This document shows positions 15,117 through 22,004 of a DNA stretch of 22,004 nt, piece after piece. The notes beneath the pieces are model-generated. The model made no database searches. It was not told where the DNA came from and worked only from the letters and a program-made list of their open reading frames with translations. Source of the DNA: JBBRXJ01 sp038248505 (GTDB lineage: Bacteria; Bacteroidota; Bacteroidia; Bacteroidales; JBBRXJ01); assembly GCA_038248505.1 (NCBI GenBank), contig JBBRXJ010000061.1, forward strand, positions 1 through 22,004, in the 5' to 3' direction. Every line of letters begins with the position of its first letter. Position 1 is the stretch's first letter. The translations under genes and the position numbers were made by a program.

Positions 15117-17378
15117 CTATTCCACTATAATTGTGGTTTTTAGTTTATCAATTCCAATCATAATTTCAAATTCGCCTTTTTCAATAATTGGTTTCAAATT
15201 GGCATCGAATATTGCTAAATCATTATTTTGTATGGTAAATTGAATATTTTGGCTTTGTTGTGGATTAAGGGATACTCGTTTAAATCCAACTAGTTTTTTT
15301 ATAGGACTTGTATAGCTACTATAACAATCGCGAATAAAAATTAGTACTGTTTCATTACCTGATTGAATGCCCGTATTTTTTATATCAAATGAAATGTTGA
15401 CATTTTCATTTGATGAATTTTTTTCTTTTACTTTAAGATTAGAATAATCAAAATTTGTATAGGACAGTCCAAAGCCAAAATCAAAAAGTGGTTTAATAGA
15501 TTCTTCCTTATACCTACCACGATGGAATGCGGATGGTTTGTAGTTGTAAAATGCTTGTATTTGTCCGGTACTACGAGGTATAGTAACTGGTAATCGGCCA
15601 CTAGGATTGTAATCGCCAAAAAGTACCTCAGCAATTGCATGGCCACCATACATACCCGGTTCCCATGCTTCAATAATACCCGCAACCGTGTCAAAGAGTT
15701 TTGCAGAAGCAATAGGTGCTCCGTTTATGAGAACTAAAATAACGGGAACTCCTGTCGCAACAATTGCTTCAACAAGTTGTTTTTGCTTACCGGCGAGGTC
15801 AATATCAGCTCTATCCAGATTTTCTCCACATGTTTTATTATCGGAAAAACGTAATGAATTTTCGCCAACAACTAGAATGGCTACTTCAGATTTGCTAGCT
15901 AATTTTGTAGCAGCAGTTATTTCCTGTGTGCTTATTTTATAGGGATCTTCGTTGCATGCAGCGAAATTTATTTTGGTGTCTGACGATGCTTGTAATTCTA
16001 TGCCTTCAAGAACGGTTGTTATATTTGAATCAGGCTGTATACGAGCCCAATCGCCAAGTAGTGATTGATTATTAGCATTTGGGCCACCAATAAATATGGA
16101 TTTTATATTTTTACTAAGAGGTAAGATTTGCTGTTTATTTTTTAATAGCGTAATTGTTCTGCGAGCCGATTCGAGAGCATATTGCCTATGGGTTGGGCAA
16201 AGCAAAAGTGCATCAATTTTAGACGAATCAACGAATCTATTTTCAAAAAGTCCTAGTTGAATTTTTGCTTTTAGTATTTTCCTTACAGCATCATCAATAC
16301 GTGCCATAGGAATGGTTCCATTCTCAACAGCCGTTTTAATGTGATCAAAAAAATTAGGACCATGCATGTGCATATCCATTCCAGCTAGTACAGCTAATTG
16401 TGATGCTTTTTCAGGTGTTTCGGCTATTTTGTGTGTTTTGTTAAGACGCTCAATATCCATCCAATCGCTAATAAAAAAACCATTAAAATTCCATTTATTG
16501 CGAATAAGACTTGTGAGATACTCTTTGTGAGCGTGACAAGGCATACCATTTATTTCGTTATGTGCAGGCATGATAGTAAAAACTCCTGCATTAATAGCAT
16601 TTATAAATGGTGGAAAAAATATTTCATTGAGCGTACGATCAGAAATATCAGCAGGGCCACCGTTCATTCCATTATTAGGAATTCCTCCAGCAACAAAGTG
16701 TTTAGCGCAGGCCAAAACATTATTGGGATTTGAAAAATCATTTCCCTGATATCCTTTAATCATGGCAACACCCATAGCTGAAACAAGGTAAGGATCTTCA
16801 CCAAACGTTTCACCAAATCGCCCCCATCTTGGGTCGCGCGATATCTCAATGTTGGGCGAAAAGGCCCAGTGATTTCCCGTTGCTCTCATTTCGATTGCGG
16901 TATATTGTGCAATTAGTCGAGCTACCGATGTATCAAAAGATGCAGCAATACCAATTTCTGTTGGATATATTGTAACATAGCCTTCATACAAACCATGCCC
17001 ATGAATGGCATCTGTTGCAATAAGTAAAGGTATTTTAAGTCTCGATTGAGTTGCTTGTCTTTGCAAATAATTGGCTTCTTTATAGCTTGGGACTTTGAGA
17101 AATGAACCAATTTTACCTTGTTTAATTAATGCCGCTTTTTCTTGAGTAGCTAATGCGTAGTTTACTTTCTCATCTTCATTTAGAGCAGCACTTTTGTTAT
17201 TTTTCTCAGCCTCACCAACATATTGGCACATCTGACCAATTTTTTCATCGAGAGTCATTTGTTTAAGAAGCAGCTCAACCCTTTTATCAACTTGCAAAGC
17301 TGGGTTTAGGTAATTATTATTTGAGTTGCAGCTATTAAAATAAATACAAATGGGTAGTAATAAAATTATTTTTCTCAT
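15117..17378 (-). CDS. bglX: GH3 beta-glucosidase (BglX-like), exported lipoprotein
   Basis: Hydrolyses terminal non-reducing beta-linked glucose from oligosaccharides; substrate range in the family is broad. The 753-residue protein has a short signal peptide ending in SC with Cys17, consistent with a lipoprotein, though the lipobox (FNSC) is weak. The (beta/alpha)8 barrel contains ATDAIHGHG (121-129), RDPRWGRFGETFGEDPYL (181-198), AKHF (225-228) and the nucleophile Asp305 in FISDWMDI. The second domain has GENLDRADIDLAGKQ with the likely acid/base Glu519, and EAWEPGMYGG (570-579). A C-terminal Fn3-like domain (about 655-750) follows PLFDFGFGLSYT. The full length and order match BglX. Location is periplasmic or outer-membrane attached. 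A possible operator palindrome lies in its leader/promoter region. Confidence 0.94.
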   Translation of the reverse strand: MRKIILLLPICIYFNSCNSNNNYLNPALQVDKRVELLLKQMTLDEKIGQMCQYVGEAEKNNKSAALNEDEKVNYALATQEKAALIKQGKIGSFLKVPSYKEANYLQRQATQSRLKIPLLIATDAIHGHGLYEGYVTIYPTEIGIAASFDTSVARLIAQYTAIEMRATGNHWAFSPNIEISRDPRWGRFGETFGEDPYLVSAMGVAMIKGYQGNDFSNPNNVLACAKHFVAGGIPNNGMNGGPADISDRTLNEIFFPPFINAINAGVFTIMPAHNEINGMPCHAHKEYLTSLIRNKWNFNGFFISDWMDIERLNKTHKIAETPEKASQLAVLAGMDMHMHGPNFFDHIKTAVENGTIPMARIDDAVRKILKAKIQLGLFENRFVDSSKIDALLLCPTHRQYALESARRTITLLKNKQQILPLSKNIKSIFIGGPNANNQSLLGDWARIQPDSNITTVLEGIELQASSDTKINFAACNEDPYKISTQEITAATKLASKSEVAILVVGENSLRFSDNKTCGENLDRADIDLAGKQKQLVEAIVATGVPVILVLINGAPIASAKLFDTVAGIIEAWEPGMYGGHAIAEVLFGDYNPSGRLPVTIPRSTGQIQAFYNYKPSAFHRGRYKEESIKPLFDFGFGLSYTNFDYSNLKVKEKNSSNENVNISFDIKNTGIQSGNETVLIFIRDCYSSYTSPIKKLVGFKRVSLNPQQSQNIQFTIQNNDLAIFDANLKPIIEKGEFEIMIGIDKLKTTIIVE

Positions 17379-17412
17379 ATATTATATTATTTGCCTTCAT
17401 TATTTTGTAGGC

Positions 17413-17431
17413 ATATTTGGTTGCAAATATA
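17413..17431 (-). promoter_or_regulatory. Palindrome overlapping candidate -7 element of the GH3 gene
   Basis: ATATTTG (17413-17419), a 4-nt spacer and CAAATAT (17424-17430) form a perfect inverted repeat. On the minus strand the right arm is part of TATATTTG (17424-17431), an exact TAnnTTTG match about 46 bp before the GH3 start codon. No -33 TTTG lies at the usual distance; the nearest, at 17443-17446, is only 11 bp away. The arrangement would suit a repressor operator. Confidence 0.35.
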
Positions 17432-17706
17432 TCATTAGGGCACAAATCAGATTAGCTGAGATAATTTGAGTATAAGCGCCGTTTCAAATATGCTTGAATA
17501 ATATGATAAATGCAAACAATTTTAACCTACATTTTTATTTCATAAATTAAATAACTGCATTTCAGAAAGAATAAAAACGAAAAAACGAGAATTAATAATT
17601 TAATTAAATACATGCTTAGGGTGGAGTAGAGGAAAGAATGTGTTATATTCATATAAATATCAATGAATTATAATTTTTCCTTCATTATATTTTAAAATAC
17701 TCAAAA

Positions 17707-17741
17707 TTTGGAATAAGTTTCCTATTGAAATTCTATTTTTT
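17707..17741 (+). promoter_or_regulatory. Candidate promoter for the histidine kinase operon
   Basis: TTTG (17707-17710), a 23-bp spacer and TATTTTTT (17734-17741) partly match the Bacteroidota consensus, giving a leader of about 35 nt before the ATG at 17783. The -7 element lacks the final G and the surrounding DNA is AT-rich, so chance matches are likely. Confidence 0.28.
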
Positions 17742-17782
17742 CTCAATATATTAGGTTAATAAAAATATTAAAAATTTGTACG

Positions 17783-20452
17783 ATGAAGGAAAATACAATA
17801 AAAAACGATGTAGTTCCTGATAGCCTACCTAAATTACTTTTTTTATATAAGAATGCCGATTATGAAATTCTTCAGCGGGCAAAATTTGTATATTATTTGT
17901 ATATTGTTATTATTACCTTAATGGTTCCCCTAATTCTTCAAGCAGCATATACGCAATTTATTAATATTGGTAAATTTGGCTCATATTTTCCTATTTTAGT
18001 ACTACTTATTGTAACTAATGTATTTTTCATTTGTTGTTTCTTAATTTTGTTGCGCGGTTATTATACATTATCGGCGAACATGTTACTTATTATTGGCATG
18101 TTGTGTTTATGGGCTGTGATATGGATGGATTCTGTAGAGCCCTTTTCAAGACTTGATACGATTGTTTTTATTATTGCATTAATAGCATCAACGCCATTAT
18201 TTCTAAGAAAAAGAAGATGGATAATTTTACTTTATACCGCTATAAATATTGTAATACTACTCATCTTCGTTTTATTTATGTTAAGGAGCAAGGCCATAAC
18301 AAATGCAGTAGCTTTTGATTATTTTTTAGATACTTCTATTTCTATCCTCTTTACAGGAATCATTTCATATTTTATTCATACAATTTTCAGAAATTCGCTT
18401 GAACGTACTCGCCGAGAATTAAATGATCGAAAACAAGCTGAGAAAGCCCTTAAAATAAGCGAAAAACGCTATCGTGATATGAGTGATTTATTACCACAAA
18501 CTGTATTTGAAGCCGATCTGAAAGGAAATCTTACCTATGTAAATAAGAGTGGATTAAATCTTTTTGGCTACTCTCTTAATGATTTTAATAGTGGAGTGAA
18601 TCTATTCAGCACCGTATTGCCTTCTGATATTGAAAAGGTAAAGTTTAATATTCAACGTAGAATTCAAGGCGAAGAGTCTTTCGGTTATAGATATACTGGA
18701 ATTAAAAAAGATGGCAGCTTATTTCCGATTGAAATTTATACTAGAATTGTTTCAGATAATGCCAATCCCGTTGGTTTGCGAGGTATCATTATTGATATTA
18801 CAGAACGACAGCAAATGGAGAAAATGCTTATTGAGAGCGAAGAACGTTATCGTATTTTAATAGAAACATCTCAAGATGGAATTTCTCTTATGGATTTGAA
18901 TGGAATTATGCTCTTTGTTAATAAGCGAAAAGTTGAGATGGTTGGTGCGGAGCATAGCAGATCACTTGTAGGAACAACTGCTTTTAATCTTATGACAGAG
19001 AAAAGTAGGGCTGCGATTTATAGTGTAATGCCAAAGTTAATAGAACAGGGATCTATGAATAATATTGAAGCCGATGTTTTATGTTTAGATGGACGTGTTT
19101 TTCCTGCAGAATTTAATGTTACTGTTATAAAAGATGTAGAAGGTAATCCTTTGTATTTAATGGATACTATGCGCGATATTAGTGAAAGAAAAAAAGCAGA
19201 ACTAGCATTAAAACAAAGTGAGGAGCGATTTAGAACCTTAATAGAATTGTCTCCTTATTCGCTTGTTTTAACAGATATGAAGGGACGATATATTCTTGTT
19301 AATGATAGTTATAAAAAGGAGACTGGACTTAGCGATGATGATACTATTGGAAAAACAATGGAAGAAGCCGGAGTGATTTTGAAATATGAACAAAATGGAT
19401 ATGTCACAAAAAAGCTTTATAAAACAGGTGTTATAGAAAATGTAGAGGCACACTTACATGTAAAAAATGGGAAGCACCTTGATATATTTTTCTCATCACG
19501 TATTATTAAAATGAATGATGAGAAAGTTATTTTAAGTTCTATCGCAAATATTACGGATAGAAAAATAATGGAGAATGAGCTCATTAAACATAGAGAGCAT
19601 CTTGAACAATTAGTAAATGAAAGAACACAAGCATTGGCCTCTTCAAATGATGAGTTGGCTTCTACAAATGAGGAATTATCATCTGCCAATGATGAATTAT
19701 TTAATCAGCGTGAAAAATTACAAGCAACCATTGATCAATTACATCAAACACAAAAGCAATTGGTGGAGTCTGAAAAAATGGCTTCTTTGGGAATACTAGC
19801 AGCAGGTGTTGCACATGAAATAAACAACCCTCTAAATTTTATTCATGGCGGTGCTTTGGGTTTACAAGAATATGTTAATGACCATTTATTAGAACATTCG
19901 GATACTTTATCGCCATTACTTAATGCAATAAATGTAGGAGTTGATAGGGCTTCATCAATTGTAGCTAGTCTAAGTCATTTTAGCAGAAGGAGTGATGCTG
20001 ATAATGAGATTTGTAATATGCATACCGTCATTGATCATTGTATTGTAATGTTGGGAAATCAATTAAAACATAAAATTGAGATTGTTAAACAGTATTCCAA
20101 GTCGGATCCGCTGATACGAGGCAATGAAGGGAAGTTACATCAAGCTATTTTAAATATTTTATCAAATGCTTATCAGGCTATTTCCAAAAATGGTACTATT
20201 ACTATTAAAACATCTATAGATAAAGATAAAGTTGAGATATCTATCAGTGATAATGGAGCAGGCATTAGTAAGGATAATTTACCAAAAATATTTACCCCGT
20301 TTTTTACTACTAAGGAGCCCGGAAGAGGTACTGGTTTAGGTTTGTCTATAACCTATAATATCATTCATGAACATAATGGAAGTATAATTTTCACTTCTGA
20401 ACTCGGTAAAGGAACAATGGCTAAAATAAATCTATCAATTATTAATAACTAG
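17783..20452 (+). CDS. Membrane sensor histidine kinase with three PAS domains
   Basis: The 889-residue protein begins with six predicted membrane segments (about 36-55, 69-90, 95-115, 125-141, 147-167 and 180-202). Three PAS/PAC units follow (about 227-343, 350-470 and 477-594), each introduced by an SE-x-RYR or SEERFR helix and closed by a D-I-T/S-E/D-R segment. A coiled coil with repeated S/T-N-D/E-E-L units (about 600-665) leads to the H-box GVAHEINNPLNF with phospho-acceptor His678. The ATPase domain has the N box (NILSNAYQAI, 791-800), G1 DNGAGI (823-828), the F box (FTPFFTT) and G2 GRGTGLGLS (847-855). All catalytic motifs are intact. The signal is unknown; no heme or other cofactor residue in the PAS domains was identified. 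The partner response regulator starts 3 bp after the stop. Confidence 0.92.
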   Translation: MKENTIKNDVVPDSLPKLLFLYKNADYEILQRAKFVYYLYIVIITLMVPLILQAAYTQFINIGKFGSYFPILVLLIVTNVFFICCFLILLRGYYTLSANMLLIIGMLCLWAVIWMDSVEPFSRLDTIVFIIALIASTPLFLRKRRWIILLYTAINIVILLIFVLFMLRSKAITNAVAFDYFLDTSISILFTGIISYFIHTIFRNSLERTRRELNDRKQAEKALKISEKRYRDMSDLLPQTVFEADLKGNLTYVNKSGLNLFGYSLNDFNSGVNLFSTVLPSDIEKVKFNIQRRIQGEESFGYRYTGIKKDGSLFPIEIYTRIVSDNANPVGLRGIIIDITERQQMEKMLIESEERYRILIETSQDGISLMDLNGIMLFVNKRKVEMVGAEHSRSLVGTTAFNLMTEKSRAAIYSVMPKLIEQGSMNNIEADVLCLDGRVFPAEFNVTVIKDVEGNPLYLMDTMRDISERKKAELALKQSEERFRTLIELSPYSLVLTDMKGRYILVNDSYKKETGLSDDDTIGKTMEEAGVILKYEQNGYVTKKLYKTGVIENVEAHLHVKNGKHLDIFFSSRIIKMNDEKVILSSIANITDRKIMENELIKHREHLEQLVNERTQALASSNDELASTNEELSSANDELFNQREKLQATIDQLHQTQKQLVESEKMASLGILAAGVAHEINNPLNFIHGGALGLQEYVNDHLLEHSDTLSPLLNAINVGVDRASSIVASLSHFSRRSDADNEICNMHTVIDHCIVMLGNQLKHKIEIVKQYSKSDPLIRGNEGKLHQAILNILSNAYQAISKNGTITIKTSIDKDKVEISISDNGAGISKDNLPKIFTPFFTTKEPGRGTGLGLSITYNIIHEHNGSIIFTSELGKGTMAKINLSIINN

Positions 20453-20455
20453 AGT

Positions 20456-20833
20456 ATGGAGCATCTAATGGCTATTTTATATGTAGATGACGAACCAATT
20501 AACTTGGAACTTATTCGAATTATTTTTAAAAAAACATTTACTGTATATACTACCGAAACAGCACAGGAAGGGATTGCTATTTTAAATTCACATTCAGAAA
20601 TTAAAGTTGTTATAAGCGATATGAAGATGCCTGGAATGGATGGCATTGAATTTAGTAAAGAAGTACGCGAGCTTTTCCCGAATATTGTTTTTATTATACT
20701 TACCGGATACGACATATCAAGTGAAATAAGCGAAGCCCTTAAATTAGGCTACATTGATAAATATTTTTGTAAACCTTTTAATAAGAATGTTATTGAACGT
20801 ACAATTCGTGATTATTTTGAAAAACAAGGCTAA
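20456..20833 (+). CDS. Receiver-only response regulator
   Basis: The 125 residues form a single REC domain: acidic pair Asp11-Asp12 in YVDDEP, phospho-acceptor Asp55 in ISDMKMPGMDG, Thr83 in ILTG and Lys106 in FCKPF. No DNA-binding, enzymatic or other output domain follows, so the output must go through protein contact, phosphotransfer to another protein or phosphate buffering. It starts 3 bp after the kinase stop and is almost certainly cotranscribed with it. The alternative start at Met5 (20468) would leave MAILYVDDEP, a more typical receiver N-terminus; neither start has a clear ribosome binding site. Confidence 0.93.
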   Translation: MEHLMAILYVDDEPINLELIRIIFKKTFTVYTTETAQEGIAILNSHSEIKVVISDMKMPGMDGIEFSKEVRELFPNIVFIILTGYDISSEISEALKLGYIDKYFCKPFNKNVIERTIRDYFEKQG

Positions 20834-20979
20834 TGTGAATTTATTATAAGAGCTATAATTTTATATGAACAACACTAGAGGTGACGTATATTTCAAACTA
20901 TTTTATTTTAAATCATTTTGTAATTCCGTTTGATTGCTTCAATGAATTGCCAATTGTGGAGTCTCAAATAAAAGATATC

Positions 20980-20997
20980 TAAATAAAAATTTATTTA
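20980..20997. other. A/T-only inverted repeat between convergent genes
   Basis: TAAATAAA / TTTATTTA with a 2-nt centre lies in the 205-bp gap between the response regulator and the convergent glycosyltransferase gene. It has no G-C pair and is a poor terminator candidate; the rest of the gap shows no other structure. Confidence 0.25.
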
Positions 20998-21038
20998 CGG
21001 TGGTGCAGCCTAAGAGGAAACGAGCATTAAAAAATCTA

Positions 21039-21755
21039 TTAATCAAACAAATTATACCTAAAAATACAATAAAATGCCCGTATTCCATCTATCCAATTGA
21101 TTTTTTTTCCTTCTTTGTATGTTCGTCCGTAATACGAAATGCCCACTTCATAAATCTTAATACCCTTTATTTTAGAAAGCTTTGCCGTTATTTCGGGTTC
21201 AAATCCAAAACGTTTTTCTTGAAGTTTAGTGTTTTTAATAATATCGGTACGTATTAATTTATAACAGGTTTCCATATCGCTCAAATTGAGATTTGAAAAC
21301 ATATTTGATAAAAATGTTAGCATTTTATTACCTAGTGTATGCCAGAAAAACAAGATACGATGTGCATTACCACCAATAAAACGGGAGCCATAAACTACGT
21401 CAGCATCAGCATCAATAACAGGTTTTAATAACAGATTAAACTCTTCTGGATTGTATTCTAAATCGGCATCTTGAAGAATTAAATAATCGCCAGTTGCATG
21501 TAAAATACCGGTATGTATAGAAGCACCCTTTCCCTTATTTTTGAAATGCGAAACATATTTGATATTCTCTGTTGAATTCTCAGCCAAATATTTTTTTATC
21601 ACATTTTCTGAAGCATCTGAACTATGATCATTAACGATAATAATCTCTTTGTCAATCCCATTAATTAATTGAACGAATTTTAGTTTCTCTAAAATTCGTT
21701 CAATGGTTTTTTCTTCGTTATAGACAGGAATGATAATTGATAGTTTATAAATCAT
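21039..21755 (-). CDS. Family 2 glycosyltransferase, DPM1-like
   Basis: The 238-residue cytoplasmic protein has the GT-A fold pattern of family GT2: LSIIIPVYNEEKTI (5-18) at the N-terminus, IIIVNDHSSD (38-47), GKGASIHTG (75-83) and the metal-binding DAD motif (Asp96-Ala97-Asp98) in LQDADLEY. SRFIGGN and the later METCYKLIRTD stretch match polyprenyl-phosphate sugar transferases of the dolichol-phosphate mannose synthase type. No C-terminal membrane helices are present, as in the short DPM1-like forms. It probably transfers a hexose from a nucleotide sugar to a lipid carrier for envelope glycan or protein glycosylation; donor and acceptor cannot be told from sequence. The start is an ATG. Confidence 0.9.
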   Translation of the reverse strand: MIYKLSIIIPVYNEEKTIERILEKLKFVQLINGIDKEIIIVNDHSSDASENVIKKYLAENSTENIKYVSHFKNKGKGASIHTGILHATGDYLILQDADLEYNPEEFNLLLKPVIDADADVVYGSRFIGGNAHRILFFWHTLGNKMLTFLSNMFSNLNLSDMETCYKLIRTDIIKNTKLQEKRFGFEPEITAKLSKIKGIKIYEVGISYYGRTYKEGKKINWIDGIRAFYCIFRYNLFD

Positions 21756-22004
21756 AATATTTTTTTATTTTCATCCGTAAATAATTATTTTTTATAGGTC
21801 GAATGGAACCTACATGTGTTTGGTCAGGATCCTGATCAACATGCATGGTGCTATTTTCATCTGTGTTTTTGTTAACAGAAAGTTTACATGTGGGTTTCAT
21901 AAAGATAAATATATACCCAAAAATCGCAAATAAAAACGAGATTAGCAACTTAATTTTTTTGTAATGCCGGATAGCGTTTTTTTGGCTATATTTTGGTTAA
22001 AACG
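21756..22004. other. 249-bp region upstream of the glycosyltransferase gene, running to the window end
   Basis: No reliable gene. It contains a near-perfect palindrome (next entry) and AT-rich DNA. A short minus-strand open frame (TTG start, 67 codons, overlapping the glycosyltransferase start by 11 bp) has a hydrophobic N-terminus but no other support. Confidence 0.5.
21820..21839. repeat. Near-perfect 20-bp palindrome upstream of the glycosyltransferase gene
   Basis: A perfect 12-bp core TCAGGATCCTGA (21824-21835) extends to 20 bp with one mismatched pair. It lies about 65 bp upstream of the start codon on the minus strand, in AT-rich DNA, and has no loop, so it fits a dimeric protein-binding site better than a terminator. 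Confidence 0.45.

Larger units (their letters stand above)
17379..17782. other. 404-bp divergent intergenic region
   Basis: No gene is visible. It separates the GH3 gene (minus) from the histidine kinase operon (plus) and must hold both promoters. It is very AT-rich apart from a purine-rich patch near 17620-17640 (GGGTGGAGTAGAGGAAAG). The GH3 side has a 7-bp inverted repeat overlapping a TATATTTG element. The kinase side has a TTTG / TATTTTTT pair. Confidence 0.6.

Noticed and set aside
17580..17640. A/T palindromic stretches (TTAATTTAATTAA-like) in the divergent gap, considered as a possible origin or attachment site
   Set aside because: Such symmetry is expected by chance in DNA of this composition; no DnaA-box cluster, integrase or duplicated flanks were seen.
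21000..21257. Plus-strand open frame of 85 codons over the end of the glycosyltransferase gene
   Set aside because: It overlaps the conserved GT2 frame on the other strand and has a low-complexity Phe/Ser-rich product.
21745..21948. Minus-strand open frame of 67 codons upstream of the glycosyltransferase, with a hydrophobic N-terminus
   Set aside because: TTG start, overlaps the glycosyltransferase start by 11 bp, contains the palindrome, and its hydrophobic start is what AT-rich DNA yields by chance. Could be reconsidered if conserved in relatives.

Overview
The window looks like chromosomal DNA of a member of the Bacteroidota, probably an environmental, free-living, polymer-degrading lineage. 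The evidence is the low G+C content, a giant surface protein ending in a type A C-terminal sorting domain of the type IX secretion system (T9SS), a FISUMP-domain protein, several TAnnTTTG-like promoter elements typical of the phylum, and start codons with no recognisable Shine-Dalgarno sequence. No rRNA, tRNA, CRISPR array, insertion sequence or phage gene was seen.

Layout. Positions 1-6093 carry the 3' part of a very large secreted protein: 13 beta-propeller-type repeats, 11 Ig-like repeats, one different PKD/Ig-like module, two Fn3-like modules and a T9SS sorting domain. A strong bidirectional terminator separates it from ribF (minus strand, FAD synthesis), which is divergent from fumC (fumarase) across only 60 bp. 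Next come two small uncharacterised envelope genes (a three-helix membrane protein and a lipoprotein). They converge, with a 7-bp gap, on a minus-strand pair: an exported FISUMP protein followed by a small SET-domain protein.

From 10.9 kb the window holds a secreted family 2 glycosidase resembling beta-glucuronidase, a 357-bp gene-poor stretch with repeated GC-rich hairpins, and two small exported proteins. One of these resembles the pre-protease domain of subtilisin-like enzymes; the other has its signal peptide split by an apparent poly-T frameshift. A six-helix membrane protein and a GH3 beta-glucosidase follow on the minus strand. A 404-bp divergent gap leads to a histidine kinase with three PAS domains and a receiver-only response regulator, 3 bp apart. 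The window ends with a DPM1-like family 2 glycosyltransferase on the minus strand.

How the genes fit together. ribF and fumC are housekeeping. The exported glycosidases, the T9SS adhesin-like protein and the small envelope proteins fit a surface-attached, polysaccharide-using lifestyle. The two glycosidases are not next to SusC/SusD genes, so they are not a classical polysaccharide utilisation locus within this window. No convincing new defence or mobile system was found. The best leads are the poly-T frameshift, the hairpin repeat cluster, the small SET protein and the orphan prodomain-like protein.
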